In this document: in pieces, positions 40,440 to 52,621 of the stretch
Layout: every line of letters starts with the position of its first letter
Position numbering within the stretch: position 1 is the stretch's first letter
Origin: Sycon ciliatum
Lineage: Eukaryota > Porifera > Calcarea > Leucosolenida > Sycettidae
DNA length: 64,000 bases
Assembly: GCF_964019385.1 (NCBI RefSeq)
Contig: NC_088655.1
Span: 4,251,264 to 4,315,263 of the forward strand
Reading direction: 5' to 3'
Notes under the pieces: model-generated
Told to the model about the DNA's origin: nothing
What the model saw: the letters and a program-made list of their open reading frames with translations, nothing else
The model's database searches: none
Translations under genes and position numbers: made by a program

Positions 40440-42343
40440 TGGGTTGATCAATAATAATAACTTTATTAGGATGACCCAAAGGCTGACCGCCTATCGTGGG
40501 GTCCGTCGCATTGAAGGATGATGGTACAAGAGAGTACAGATTGGCAGATTGGGAAGGGGGGGGGGGGGCGGGCTACGATGAACTGGGTAACGGCATGCCA
40601 GCGAGTAGACCTGAATACTAACAAGAATGTTTGCGCAGCTCTCTTTTGAATACATGGACAGAAGATTCCGAAGTCAATGAGGGTGGGAGACAATTCCATA
40701 AAAGGGAGGTTTTGAATAAAAAAAGTGATTTGGATGTTGTCAAGGCTTTGGGGAGAATAATTTTGTTGGGGCGTCTCTCACTACGGGAAATATTAAAACT
40801 GAACTGAGCCAAGGTGTTCCGGTATTTGAAAATAAACTTGTGCAATGTAACTAGGCTAATGAATTGTCTACGGTACTGCAGTGATTCTAGTTTGGCGAAT
40901 GCGTTCAGATCTTGCTTTGGCGTGTCGAAGGCTTACTGCTTACTGCTGCTTTATTGTTCCAAGTATCAGTTTAGTTTAGTTTAAATATCTCTTATTATTA
41001 TTATTATTTTTTTTCTCACCCCACACCCCTCTACCCTGTTATCGGCCCTCTTAAGAGTTGTGCTCATCACTGTTGAGGCTTCCGATGGAGAATAAAAGAA
41101 TACTACTACTACTACTACTACTAGGCAAATCGAAACTTACGCCGTCGCAAGTACGACCTGATGAATCTTGCTTGGAGTTTGTCTAGCTCACACAAATCAG
41201 AAGCAGGTAGCCGGTACGCCCACACCACAACACCATACTCTATAACGGGTCGAACGTAGCTCTTGTAAAGGAGCATCATGGCTTTGGGAGTAAGGCGCTG
41301 GGCCATGTAACATAGCAACGTAATTCTCTGTTTGAATTTTCCACTCATATCTATGTAATGCTGGTGGAAGTTCAGATTAGCGGTGAAGCGAATTCCCAGA
41401 TGTTTCAGCACATCGGTACCGTTGAGAGGAGCCCCATCTATTTGGTATGCTGCAGCTGTGGACGGCGATACCGACTTGTAGGAATAGCTGATGACAGAGG
41501 TTTTCGATGGGGAAAACTCGCCTCCTCTACCTCGAGCCCAGGTTTGGCACGCTTGTACATGTATATCGGCTTGCAGTGCTGGGCTGGACGGAGTGTGTTC
41601 GTATGGGTGGAGTAAAGTCACATCATCCGCAAACAGGAAGGTATGGTAGTAGGTAGGTCATTAATAATTATTAATGTAGATTAAGAACAAGAGAGGTGAT
41701 AAATGTGAGCCCTGCGGCACACCACAGTTGGTGATCTTCGGTAACGATGTGCATGACCCAACTTGTACCGCTATCTGTCTGTCCTGCAAGTAGCTCCGTA
41801 TCCATGCAGTGACTTTGGGGTCTGAGAACCTACCGATCTGATCAAGGAGAGTGGAGTGGTTTACTCTGTCGAAGGCTTTGCAGAAGTCGAGGGAGACTAA
41901 ATCGAAATTTGACTTCTTGTCAATGTAGCATGCCATATACTGTATTGCGTTAGAATAACCAGCTGGTCTGTGGCGGATTTGTCTTTCACATAGGCAAATT
42001 GTTCACTGCATATTTTCTCTGTTGCGCTGAGGTATGTCTGGAGCTGATTGGCGACTAGTTTTTCAAATAGTTTTGCGATGCATGGGAGAAGGGATATTGG
42101 ACGATAATTCGTTGGCTGAGTTGGGCAGCCTCTCTTCTTGAAGATGGGGATGATTGTTGCCATTTTCCAAGCCTTGGGACACACACCTTGTTCCAGACTG
42201 TAGTTGAACAGGATGGCCATAGGCGTACAAAGAAGATCCGCACATTTGCTGAGAACAGAGTTTGAACCTGAAGTGAGCTTCTTCTTCACTAAACTGTGAG
42301 GTGGAGACATGTACATTGTATAACAGCCGCTGGTTTCTTGCAA
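40440..42343 (-). mobile_element. non-LTR retrotransposon (LINE A), 5'-truncated and broken
   Basis: Minus-strand pieces of one reverse transcriptase in order: 42343-41897 (NYRPISLLPCIAKLFEKLV), 41936-41661 (SLDFCKAFDRVNHS, NCGVPQGSHLSPLLF), FADDVTLL at about 41640-41615, 41621-41121 (YKSYVRPVIEYG), then 40930-40621 (LESLQYRRQFISL to LWNCLPPSLT). Frames are broken by small deletions and by an insertion at about 40936-41120 that has its own ACT-repeat tail. No endonuclease domain remains. The 3' end carries AATAAAG and ATT repeats at 40450. It resembles the Jockey/CR1-like group; the clade was not determined. Confidence 0.85.
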
Positions 42344-42680
42344 GCAGGTACACCACTGGGCAAAGTGGGTGAGCTCAGACCGTCAGTACTGGAGGGATTT
42401 AGAAGGATCAGAACGTCTGACGTACAATGTACATGCACATTGTACCCTTTGTTCGACAATCCCTTCCCCTTTTGTGTACATGTATGTATTTTTCATTTTC
42501 TTCTCATTTTCATCTTTCTCTTCTTCCGTGGTTGATCTCACCCTCTCCTCATTTCAATTGGCTGTCTTGACATGCTTATAAGAGGTGCAGAAATAAGTAA
42601 TTATATGTAAATAAATAAAATGAATAACGTACATGTAAAATACATGTACATGTACATGTTCAATCATATTATAAAACCCA

Positions 42681-42935
42681 ATACTAGTTGAAAACTAGTA
42701 TTAGATCGTTGAAACCTTGTTATAGTTCACGCATATTGTTAGATAGACAGCATGAAACAAGGTGGAGGGCACTGTGTTTAGAAACAGTGACCTTACTACA
42801 ACCTTCCGCGGTTGGCAGGTTGTAGTAAGGTCACTGTTTTCGAACACAGTGTCCTCCTCCTTGTTTCATGCTGTCAATCTAACAATTGCGTGAACTACAA
42901 CAAAGTTTATCTAATACTGGTTTACCAGTTTTAGA
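42681..42935. mobile_element. foldback element with terminal mini-hairpins
   Basis: Two arms of about 130 bp are inverted copies around a centre at about 42813. Each outer end is itself a small hairpin (ACTAGTTGAAAACTAGT left, ACTGGTTTACCAGT right). No clear target duplication was found. Confidence 0.75.
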
Positions 42936-43186
42936 TTATATCAAATCATGAACATAATTGTGTACATGTACAATTGTACATGTACATTTTTCGGGGGTGA
43001 CGGCCTCTTTTACGGGCAAAATAAAGTCATGTAGACATGAAAAAATTGAGATACCATGAAAGGTAAAATATAATTTATTCAAGTACAATACATTGGGAAA
43101 CTCCAAGAAATTCCACGTAAAACAGACGAAATTCATTTTTCAATGGCCGATGCCTACCCCAGCACCATCCTGCGTCGACAGGCATG

Positions 43187-43656
43187 TCAGGCGCCTTCTA
43201 CTGTTCTAGACCCGCGTAGCCGGAGGTCGACGGCATGGATCACTGCATGCAAATTGGCTGCGAACTCGCACCCAAGCCATGATGATTGAAAATGGCTTGT
43301 CCCACTTGAGGGCGATCGGCGCGAGGCGACCAGCAAGTCGCTTCTGATAGCTGGCGTATTCGCGATGTAGCACCCCATCCGTGGAACAAACGAGTGGTGT
43401 GAACGACCCACGGAGGTCCTTGGAGGCCTGACGCCTAAGTGACGGTACTTCTTTTTCTTCGCGTTAGCAGTGCGGTTGGAAGTACAATGTAACTGGGTGC
43501 GTTGGCATCAATGATGCGATTATCAAAAAACGCCACCCTGTTATCCTCCCACACACCCCGGGCAAGCCAATCTGCCCGAAGAGCAGGCTGCCCCGTCCGA
43601 TCACCCTCCGGCACCATGTCCATGATCGGCTCGACGACAACACCATCGAATGCCAT
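43187..43656 (-). mobile_element. remnant of R2-like nuclease domain
   Basis: 43656-43435 encodes a PD-(D/E)xK-like end (ALRADWLARGVWEDNRVAFFD, then APSY), and after a frameshift the continuation has GSFTPLVCSTDGVLHREYAS and a KW.KPFS region. The order matches the C-terminal restriction-like endonuclease of the plus-strand element at 55900-57700. It is broken and is probably a dead fragment. Confidence 0.65.
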
Positions 43657-43924
43657 AATCAGCTATACTAGCTTTGCATCGCTATCACGCACATGCGTAC
43701 ATGTACATGTACATGTACATGTATATCATCACTATTATGAACAAAAACTGGCACTCAACAAAGCAGCAACTGAGGTTTCAACGTGACAATGAACATGTAC
43801 ATGTAGTTCCAGAACGTTTCTTGTCAGTGTCACCTTGTACATGTACATGTACGTAGTCGTTACTGAAATGAGGAGCTTCCTTCCTTTTTTTTGCATTGGG
43901 CAATGATGTGACCACACTCAGTAT

Positions 43925-46900
43925 ATGTATGGTGGAAAAGGGCCAAGCAGTTTTGTAACATTGCTGGCAGCAAGTCGTCAGTCCCTGATCTTACAGATGG
44001 TGACGCCAGCGCCACCACGGAGCATGAAAAATGCGATCTTCTTGCTCAACATTTTGCAGCCCAGTGTTCAGTGCCACCGGCAGTGAATGGACAACCCTCT
44101 CAGGCGCCATCATTAAGTGCTTGCACCACTTTGTACAGCATTTCTAAATTTAGTCCTGGTCAAGTCCATTACGACCTAACACACCTATCCCTCCGAAAAT
44201 CCACCTCAGCAAATCACATGATACCGATACTACGCTCAATGGCAGATTTACTGTGTGAATCCCTCTCATTCGTGTTTAACTTAAAGGGGCACTCCGGCTT
44301 CATTTTCGACGCCGAGTTTTCGATGCCAAGACGAAGACTGGTGAAAGAGAAGACCCCTCGAACAAGAACGAGTCTCCAGAAGCGATCGAGTCGAGCAGGA
44401 AGACGACTTTTGAATTTCGGCCGAGCGAGCGCTGATGACGTAATGAGGGATTAGCTTGCCAGTGGAAATGCATCTGCGCACATACATTTCACATACTTTT
44501 TGGCCAATTTTCAATCGAAGAGGAGGTTGTTTTCTATGTTCTCTCAACGTCGTGAGCGATCCCGTCTTCTATACCCTTCCAGGTACCCTGAAGGTCCTCC
44601 AGAGGAGAATTTATCTCCAGCAAAGCGTTGTTGATCCGCTAAATTCGTCTCGAGACATATTCACCCAGTGCAGTGCTGACAAATGTAGAATGTTGAATCT
44701 GTGATAATTGTCGACGATGGACAGAAAGGTTGATAGCCGCTGTCGCAGGGAAAGTGAAGCTGCTGGAAGTAACAACGGGGAGCTTGTTAGCATCACTTGA
44801 TCAAAGCAGCTAGACGGAATCGGGGAGTACTGACTATTTGTCTCGCCCTCAGTTTAGTGAATTTTATGATCAGAAAATTTTTCGATCAGGATCCCTTCTA
44901 CAAGATGTGTAGTACAGGTGATTTCTGAACTTGACGATACGGAGACCGACCAGTAGACCTACCAACAACGTGTACCTGCAGGAAATTCACCCAAGGCTAT
45001 TGCTAATGCTATCCTCTTCAGTGGCTGTTGTTTTTTTAGTAAAAATATGTTCACTTCTCTCAACATATTCCTGCATGGCAGCAAGAAGGTGCGCTATGGA
45101 ATTCAACGCCACAATCTTCGCCCAGCTGTGGATGAAGCATGGTCAAGTCATGGCAGTACATATACTTGAACCAGATGAGAAATTGAAGTTCATTTGTGAT
45201 GTGAAGTTTGACAGCCCCAGTGACCGAGTCAAGCGTTGTCTTTTGCCGTGGCACAAATTGTTGAAGAATCCGAGATGTTCTTGGAATTATGCACATGGAT
45301 ACTACCAGAAATAATGGTGGCATGAACCATTGTGGAATGGGACAGCTCACGGAGAATACTGGAATAGCTGAAGTATCTCTAGGCGATTGTAAATCCTGTT
45401 CTGGCTGATAGCTTCGGCCTGCTGCGCCCGTCCATGTACAATGATGGGAACATGCATTTCTGTTTTCTACATATTTGCTATCTACTGTACTGTGGTATTA
45501 CAGTTGCAGGTCCCTTATATAGAAATATGTTCACCCCCCCCCCCACATACCCACATAAATATGAACTAACAATTTCACTGTTGGACTCGCCGGTGGCTAG
45601 AGAGCAAAGGATCAATTTATAGCAAAGAAAAGGACCAGGGAACTACAAGTTACGCTATAATGTCCACGAACTATTTCACTGTATTTGAAATAATTTTGTT
45701 TGATACCCTGAGAACTCTGAAACTTTGCAGCACTGTGGATTATATGTGGATACAACATTTATGGAAGGAACACATAGTTCAAATAATTATAGCACTGGAT
45801 TGTTGAGATTGTGAGCACATTCCAATCAGTACTCTACATATTTATAAGCGGTGGCAATCGTGAGGAATAGGTCGTGAATTGTCAGAGTGCTCTAGTATAT
45901 GAGAGAATGTTTTGTTTGTCTAATCGACGGCTCGTTTGAAGCCAGAGTTGTTTGAACTTGCTTCAGTCGACTTGATTCTAGACAGTAGTCGAAGGAGTGC
46001 TATGAAGTATACACCAGGCGTAGTCTGTAAGGTATCTCGTGAGAATTCTGTCGGTACACATCAGGTATCAGCTTGCAAAGATGGCTCCTCTCTGTTTCTT
46101 GAAAGCCTGTATAGTTGGACTGTGGCTCCAGCGATTCCCTTCTCAGAGCAGGTACCATACCCAATACGGTCAATGCATATTGGACAAACCTGTGTGCACA
46201 ACAGAAATAGTGGAGAGAAATCTCTCAGCTCATGAACACATCAGTGAAGTTTGAACTGCCGTTGTTTGTGGCCATCAGTATAAACCTATCGACTATAAGA
46301 ATAATGTGCAAAAAACCCTCTATAACTACAGCTGGGGCCATGGAATTATAAAGCATCTAACTTAGGGAACTGCCAATTCTGGTCGGAGTTGCGTTCGAGG
46401 CCTGCAATTCATGATGGCTATTGTATGTTGCATTGACCAGAGATCATATAAAACTTCCATGCCACATTGAAACACGCACTACTTTCGAGTACTTTGGTAT
46501 CCCCCACCAAATGGGCATTCGTTCCCGGGGTGGCAGGCGTCACCATTCGTTATGCCTGGATCAGATTTCATTGACCCCAACTGTCATGAAGAATCATTTT
46601 TACTTCGACTGGATTTCAGTACAAGTTAGTTGTAGAACTGCAGAATAAATTTTGTTGTATTTGGGCAACCATTTCTCTACAAACGCTCTATTTGGAAAAG
46701 AATTTTTTTAATAAAATACATGTCCAAATTCCACATTTACCCAAATCGGAATACTTGATCACGTACTCAATCTACACGGAATGTTTAGAAAACGCCAGGG
46801 AATAGGAATTTGCTAACGAGAACTCCAGGCCAGGGTACTAGCATACGAACAAAACAAGATAAAAACTCACCAGTATACTTGTAGTAATTCATGTCGGTGT

Positions 46901-48400
46901 AATATTCACGATAAGCAACGAGGCACCCTCCGATTTGGTCAAGCTGCTTTGAAGTCTGGCTGTTCAGGTGATACAAACGGGCTCCCTGTTGTTACTTCCA
47001 GCAGCTTCACTCTCCCTGCGACAGCGGCTATCAGCCTCTCTCTCCATCGTCGACAATTATCACAGATTCAACATTCTACATTTATGAGCACTGCACTGGG
47101 TGAATATGTCTCGAGACGAATTTAGCGGATCAACAACGCTTTGATGGAGATAAATTCTCCTCTGGAGGACCTTCAGGGTACCTGGAAGGGTATAGAAGAC
47201 GGGATCGCTCACGGCGTTGGGAGAACATAGCAAACAACCTCTTCTTCGATTGAAAATTGGCCAAAAAGTATGTGAAATGTATGTGCGCAGATGCATTTCC
47301 ACTGGCAAGCTAATCCCTCATTACGTCATCAGCGCTCGCTCGGCCGAAATTCAAAAGTCGTCTTCCTGCTCGACTCGATCGCTTCTGGAGACTCGTTCTT
47401 GTTCGAGGTGTCTTCTCTTTCACCTACCTTCGTCTTGGCATCGAAAACTCGGCGTCGAAAATGAAGCCGGAGTGCCCCTTTAAGCTTATCTACTTCGTGC
47501 TTCCCCAATTCCTGGAAATCGGCCTCTGTTACCCCATTATATAAAGGCAAAGGAAGTGCCTCTTCACCAACAAATTATCGTCCTATTTCACTGCTGCATC
47601 CCGTCAATCGCCTTTTCGAATACCGGATAGCACTGAGTCTCAGCAGCTTCCTGCATCGCAACAAATTAATATCACCGTCCCAATTTGCATATGTTCCACA
47701 GCGATCAGCAACGGACCAACTTATCCTGCTTACTCACCAGATGGCTCGTGTCTCGGACAAACACAACAGATATGATTGTGCATTTCTTGACTTCAGGAAA
47801 GCCTTCGATAAGGTTCATCATCCAACCCTGATTGAGAGGCTGAGTACTTTTATGACTCGAAACTCAGTGAAATGGTTTGAATGCTATCTCAATCAGAGAA
47901 CGATAGCTGTCAAGATTAAGGAGACGATCTCTCCCCAATACCTTTTGAATTGTGGTGTCCCTCAAGGCTCACATCTTGCACCCCTGCTGTTTTTAACCTA
48001 CATCAATACCCTTCCCGACACATTGACCCACAGCGCCCCTTATCTATTTGCTGATGATGTTACACTGCTCAACACTCATAACATCGGTTTACCTGTTGGT
48101 GAGAATCTGGCCAATTTCCAGTTGGATTTAACAAGCTGCCAGCGCTGGGCTAGAGGCATTCACGGGGAGTTTTCTGCGGCCAAGACCACCATGTTCTCCA
48201 ACTATGCTCCTCCACCCTCTTCGTCTGTCCAAATGGACAACGTACCACTCAATGTTAAAAATACCGTAATCCATCTAGGCGTTGAGATCAGCACTAATCT
48301 TAAATTCCAAGACCATTTCACTACTGTGTTCAAAAAGTTTCGCCAACGTGTAAATTTGTTATTTAGAAAAGCGATCCTGTCAGCTTTTCTATTATTGTGT
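43925..48400 (+). mobile_element. non-LTR retrotransposon (LINE C), interrupted
   Basis: 43925-44280 carries the linker before the reverse transcriptase, and 47484-48400 carries the RT: NYRPISLL, DFRKAFDKVHHPTL, NCGVPQGSHLAPLLFLTYIN and FADDVTLL. The two parts are split by the 3.2 kb TTAA element. With it and one TTAA removed the reading frame is continuous through the junction. The RT breaks off at about 48370, where a duplicated CTACGTAAG-containing 60-bp unit follows. Confidence 0.88.
44285..47479. mobile_element. 3.2 kb TTAA transposon with 500-bp inverted ends
   Basis: 44285-44800 recurs inverted at about 46980-47479 with few differences. Ends read AGGGGCACTCCGGCTTC inward; TTAA flanks both sides (44281-44284, 47480-47483). 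The 2.1 kb centre has only short frames, and I recognise no transposase, so it is probably non-autonomous or decayed. TTAA fits piggyBac or Kolobok. It interrupts LINE C. Confidence 0.88.
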
Positions 48401-48535
48401 TCACATGGCAAGAAAAACGACACCGCTATGCTACGTAAGTTTCTACGTAAGGTGCTCGGTATTTCACTTAGGCTACGTAAGTCTCTACGTAAGGTGCTCG
48501 GTATTAGATCTACCAACGAGTGGTAGCCGCGTGCT
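48401..48535 (+). repeat. short direct duplication
   Basis: A unit with CTACGTAAG, CTACGTAAGGTGCTCGGTAT occurs twice in tandem (about 48430-48472 and 48473-48511). Confidence 0.7.
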
Positions 48536-48591
48536 GTGCACGTGCACGGCAGACATTGTGTTGCAGCGCATGTCCGTGTTTGGATGTGCAT

Positions 48592-48631
48592 CAGGGAGTC
48601 GTCAAATATAATAGTATTTGACGACTCCCTG
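48592..48631. mobile_element. micro-palindromic element, 40 bp (copy 5)
   Basis: It begins CAGGGAGTCGTCAAATA and ends with the exact inverse, around a 6-bp centre. The perfect 8-bp repeat ATGTGCAT flanks it (48584-48591, 48632-48639). This is the cleanest copy of the family. Confidence 0.8.
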
Positions 48632-48639
48632 ATGTGCAT

Positions 48640-50718
48640 GCGCGAGGAACTTTCTCCTTTGGAACTGCTTCTTGTATGAGCTGTTTCGGATATTTCGTCT
48701 CCTGGCCTGGCTTATTTCGTTTCGGCGCTGCTGAGACCTTTCGCGGAATATTACTCAATGACAGGTAAGTTGACCAGTTCCCTTTGATTCATTTGCTTGT
48801 GTTGACTCTTTCATTTACGAAAAGTGTGCTGATTTTGGGCGGAATGCAATAAATAATGGAAAAGCTGACAGGATCTCTTTTCTAAATTTAGCTTTTCCGC
48901 TGCCGAGGCCTCCTTTTACGGAATACTCGATGACAGATGATCTCTGAGTTGACCGGTTTCCTTCGATTCATTTGCTTATGCTCACCCTTTCATTTACGGA
49001 AACGTGCTGATTTTATTCGGATTTACATCCATTTTTATCTCTTTGCCCTTGTCTACAGTGTGCGAAGAACGCGAGTTCACCTTCTTGACGGTAAGGCTTA
49101 TGTTAGGTGTGTTGTCGAAATACTCATAATTATTCATTGTCCAATGGTACGTTAAAAGTAAGGCACTGGTCAGTGGCATACTATCGTTGGCAGTTCCCAA
49201 TCTGGAGGGAAAGGTTCAAGGATCCATTGACCGAGTTTGCAAAATAAATTCGCATATCCGGGAAAATCATTGTGGAGAGGTTCAGTAAACTTGTTTGCTT
49301 CATACGAAACAAGCCAATGGGTGCAGTCTCGTGAAGATCTCGCACTTGTATGATTGGATTTGTTTACTCTAGTCTGGGCTGTTTGATTTATTATTTGTGA
49401 GTACCGCCGAGATTGCAGTGCCCCAAATAAAGTTTCGTGCCGCCAAAGGAAGAATTACGATCTGCAATCTGTTTGTAGTACCTGCAAGAATGTGCTGTAC
49501 ATGTATCGTACATTCTCTGTTGCTGTTTCAGTTGCCGTCATGTTGCTAAAGAAAGGTTCAGTAGAGAGGTTCTGCAAAACGAAAATTCGAACGAAGTTTC
49601 GCGACAGTCCTTGCGAAAGTGTGTACGAATTTTTGCACGAGCTTTGCGTTCTGCACATTTTCGTAGTTTGCGCGGGCCAAGTGCACGTACGCCATGACCC
49701 GATCTCACGAAAGTGTGTACGACAGTTCATTTCGCGTTCCCTGCTAGTTTCGCGTCCAAAGTTGCGAAAGTTCGTGCGAAGTTTCGCACTTCATGACGTA
49801 GAACGAAAGTTTGTACGCATTTTCGTTTTACAGAACCTCTCTATAGCTCTAGTGACTCATTTCTTTCATACGAGACGAGTCAATGAGTTGGTGTGGCTTA
49901 GAATCTTTCGCTGTAGAAGAAATCTATTCGTATGTCTATTGGAGAAATAATTGTATTCACTGGTTATAAAATAGGTTAAGACAAACTCACAGAATAAATA
50001 CCATCGGTCCCTTGGTGTTCGTCCTAAAGAGGTTCGACTGAATATCATTCATACTCACCAAAAGATGTGCAAGATTTTATTATTATGGAGTGCCTTGTTT
50101 ATCTCTCAGTACCTCCAACCATAGCCTTGCCCCATTTATCCTCAGGATCAGTGTAGTTGTTGGAACGAGGTGTCGGACTCAGCAATGTATTTGTTTACAT
50201 TTTAATACATGTTTATTGTTCCTCCTTTGCGGTGTTGTTTTAGAAAATCGTGGACTAACAGTCATTGAACTACTTCCAAAAGTTGTATCGACATCAACAG
50301 GATTACCATTTCAGTGCAATATGATGCAGGATGATGACCTTATCACGATAAGCCATGATTATAAACCATTATAAACACAGAATCAACAAAAACATCTGCG
50401 ACACGCACCTGGTTACATTTACATTCTCAAATATATCTGATCGAGGGTGGGGAAATCTGAAAGGCAAGACAATTAGAGTCATGAAATTCTGCTACAGCAA
50501 CATGCACAGAATGACCTCCGTATAAAATAAAAAAAGGATCACCACGGTCCACCACTACTCACATGTTTCCCCGCAGAAGAACATGCTAGTGCCATTTTCT
50601 GCAAGAAAAGGCTTGCACATCAATGCGTATAATACGGTATTGATATGATGTGAAGGCCATCATTTACTTATTGATATAGGACATTGCATTGATTGGTGAC
50701 AGAAAAAAAAGAAAGAAA
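48640..50718. other. no gene recognised
   Basis: A diverged tandem pair (about 48660-48840 and 48890-49030, shared word TTGACCGGTTTCCTT/TTGACCAGTTCCCTT) and a GCGAAAGT/GTGCGAA-rich stretch at 49570-49840 are visible. No convincing exon. Confidence 0.35.
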
Positions 50719-51137
50719 TTATAGCAATAAAAACTGCTTCATGGCAGTTTTCTAAAAAAAGTTATTGTGTTCTAGTCCATGGACCCCGTCTAAAAAGTAA
50801 GAAATTAACAAAATGTGATAGCCGAAAGTTAAAATTTCACACAAAACCTCACAATAATCACACACACAGAATGAAAAGCTACATGTAGAAGACCTTTTCC
50901 CCTCGTGATCCTCTTTCCTATGCATGCATGACATGCATGTTGCCAATTGTTGGTGCAGTACAAGTTTAGTGTTGAAAGCAGCATTTCAAGTGTTGTGATT
51001 ATTGTGAGGTTTTGTGTGAAATTTTAACTTTCGGCTATCACATTTTGTTAATTTCTTACTTTTTAGACGGGGTCCATGGACTAGAACACAATACCTTTTT
51101 TTAGAAAACTGCCATGAAGCAGTTTTTATTGCTATAA
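50719..51137. mobile_element. foldback element, 145-bp arms
   Basis: Left arm about 50719-50867 and right arm about 50989-51137 are nearly identical inverted copies starting TATAGCAATAAAAACTGC. The loop is about 120 bp. The right end abuts the RT-tail sequence of LINE B. Confidence 0.85.
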
Positions 51138-52340
51138 TGCTTTATGGGCCGTCATCTATCGCATGCACATATTGCCCTACTCTACAAGTCATATGTACGG
51201 CCCACGGTAGAGTACGCTATCCCTGTCTGGTGCTTCAGACTTACTGCTAGCCAGCTAGAATCGCTTGACATTTTACAAGCAAAGATCTGCAGATGCCTGC
51301 TGCAGTCTGCAAAGATTGATTTTGATCGCTATGAATCGAAGAATAATTTAAATAGGTGTAAAATAGAAAAGGACATATGGATACGAGTTTAGAGTAACTC
51401 TCCATCACTGTAACATGATACTATATACAGTCAGAAAGTGCAATAACTCGGCACAAAACTGACAGAGTACTGAGACATTCAACGTCCTGACACCTAACTT
51501 TAACACATCTCCGTAGCGCTAACCGACAGCCTTCCAACTTGGAAGGTTCAAGGTTATGGAAAAGACCAAAGAGGGGAAAGCAAAGCTTTCACGCAAAGCT
51601 TCCCTTTCTTTACTTATCTTTGATATTTATGACCCACCCAAGTTGGGTGGTGTGCTGCTTTGCTGCTTCGAATTGTAGTTAGACCGCTTTGTCAAATATC
51701 GTACTGGTCTCGTCATCGTCCAGTAACAATCGACATTCTTTGTTCCGTTGGGACTGTAGCTTTTGCTCGTTTTCGTTGCGCTTGCCTTCCCCTCTTTGGT
51801 CTTTTCCATAACCTTGAACCTTCCAAGTTGGAAGGCTGTCGGTTAGCGCTACGGAGATGTGTTAAAGTTAGGTGTCAGGACGTCGAATGTCTCAGTACTC
51901 TGTCAGTTTTGTGCCGAGTTATTGCACTTTCTGACTGTATATAGTATCATGTTACAGTGATGGAGAGTTACTCTAAACTCGTATCCATATGTCCTTTTCT
52001 ATTTTACATTTATTTATGGCTCAACATCCGAGTTTCAAATTTAAATAGGCTGTGTAATTTGGAATCCCTTCACTTCCGACGCACTTACATTTCCATCACC
52101 GTTTTGTTCAAGTATATCCATTGGCACCCAGATTATCTATCCCGCTTTGACATCAATATCTCTTCTAGCGAAGGCGACCAAACAAACTGATTTTCAATTC
52201 TCATGGCCGCATCTCTTCCTCTCTCTTTCTGCATAAGATCGGAAAGCTGTGGAACTGCCTTCCACCAAGGCTGACATCCCAAGATTCACTTTCTAAATTT
52301 CAGCAGCAATATCGCTTGCACGTGAAAAGTTTTAAATTTG
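51138..52340 (+). mobile_element. non-LTR retrotransposon tail (LINE B), interrupted
   Basis: 51144-51356 encodes the thumb-like region (ALLYKSYVRPTVEYAIPVW), and 52038-52340 continues with NLNRLCNLESLHFRR to LWNCLPPRLTSQDSLSKF, the typical LINE C-terminus. The foldback element at 51357-52037 splits it. Confidence 0.8.
51357..52037. mobile_element. foldback element inside LINE B
   Basis: Arms of about 240 bp (51357-51600 and about 51770-52008) are inverted copies starting TGTAAAATAGAAAAGGACAT. The 12-bp direct repeat AATTTAAATAGG flanks it (51345-51356, 52038-52049), and removing one repeat plus the insert restores the RT frame. About 29 bp at the right lie outside the inverted arm. The arm and loop are related to 29260-29600 and about 95-180. 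Confidence 0.8.
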
Positions 52341-52621
52341 ACTGTAGTGGTATATCCCTGGACATTTAAATTAATTGTTTTATTTTTAACAACCCAGCCC
52401 TGTGTTTATTGCTAATTTATGTAGCATATACTGTAACACGTGTAGTTTTCCTCACTGTTTATTTCTATTGCATGATTTGCATCAGGAGATCCCCTCGACA
52501 GGCCATCGCCTCTGGGAGATCCTTTTTAAAGGATCTCCAAAATAAAGATTATTATCCTTAGTAATTGGTTGGTTTCATTGGTAGTAGTAGTAGTACATGT
52601 GTGTAGTAGTAGTAGTAGTAG
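52341..52621. other. LINE B 3' UTR and (GTA)n tract
   Basis: Contains a hairpin of GGATCTCC repeats at 52515-52540, an AATAAAG signal at 52541 and (GTA)n at 52579-52622. The R2-like element begins directly after. Confidence 0.55.

Noticed and set aside
44931..45314. 127-residue ORF inside the TTAA element as its transposase
   Set aside because: No catalytic motif recognised and the length is too short; left unassigned.
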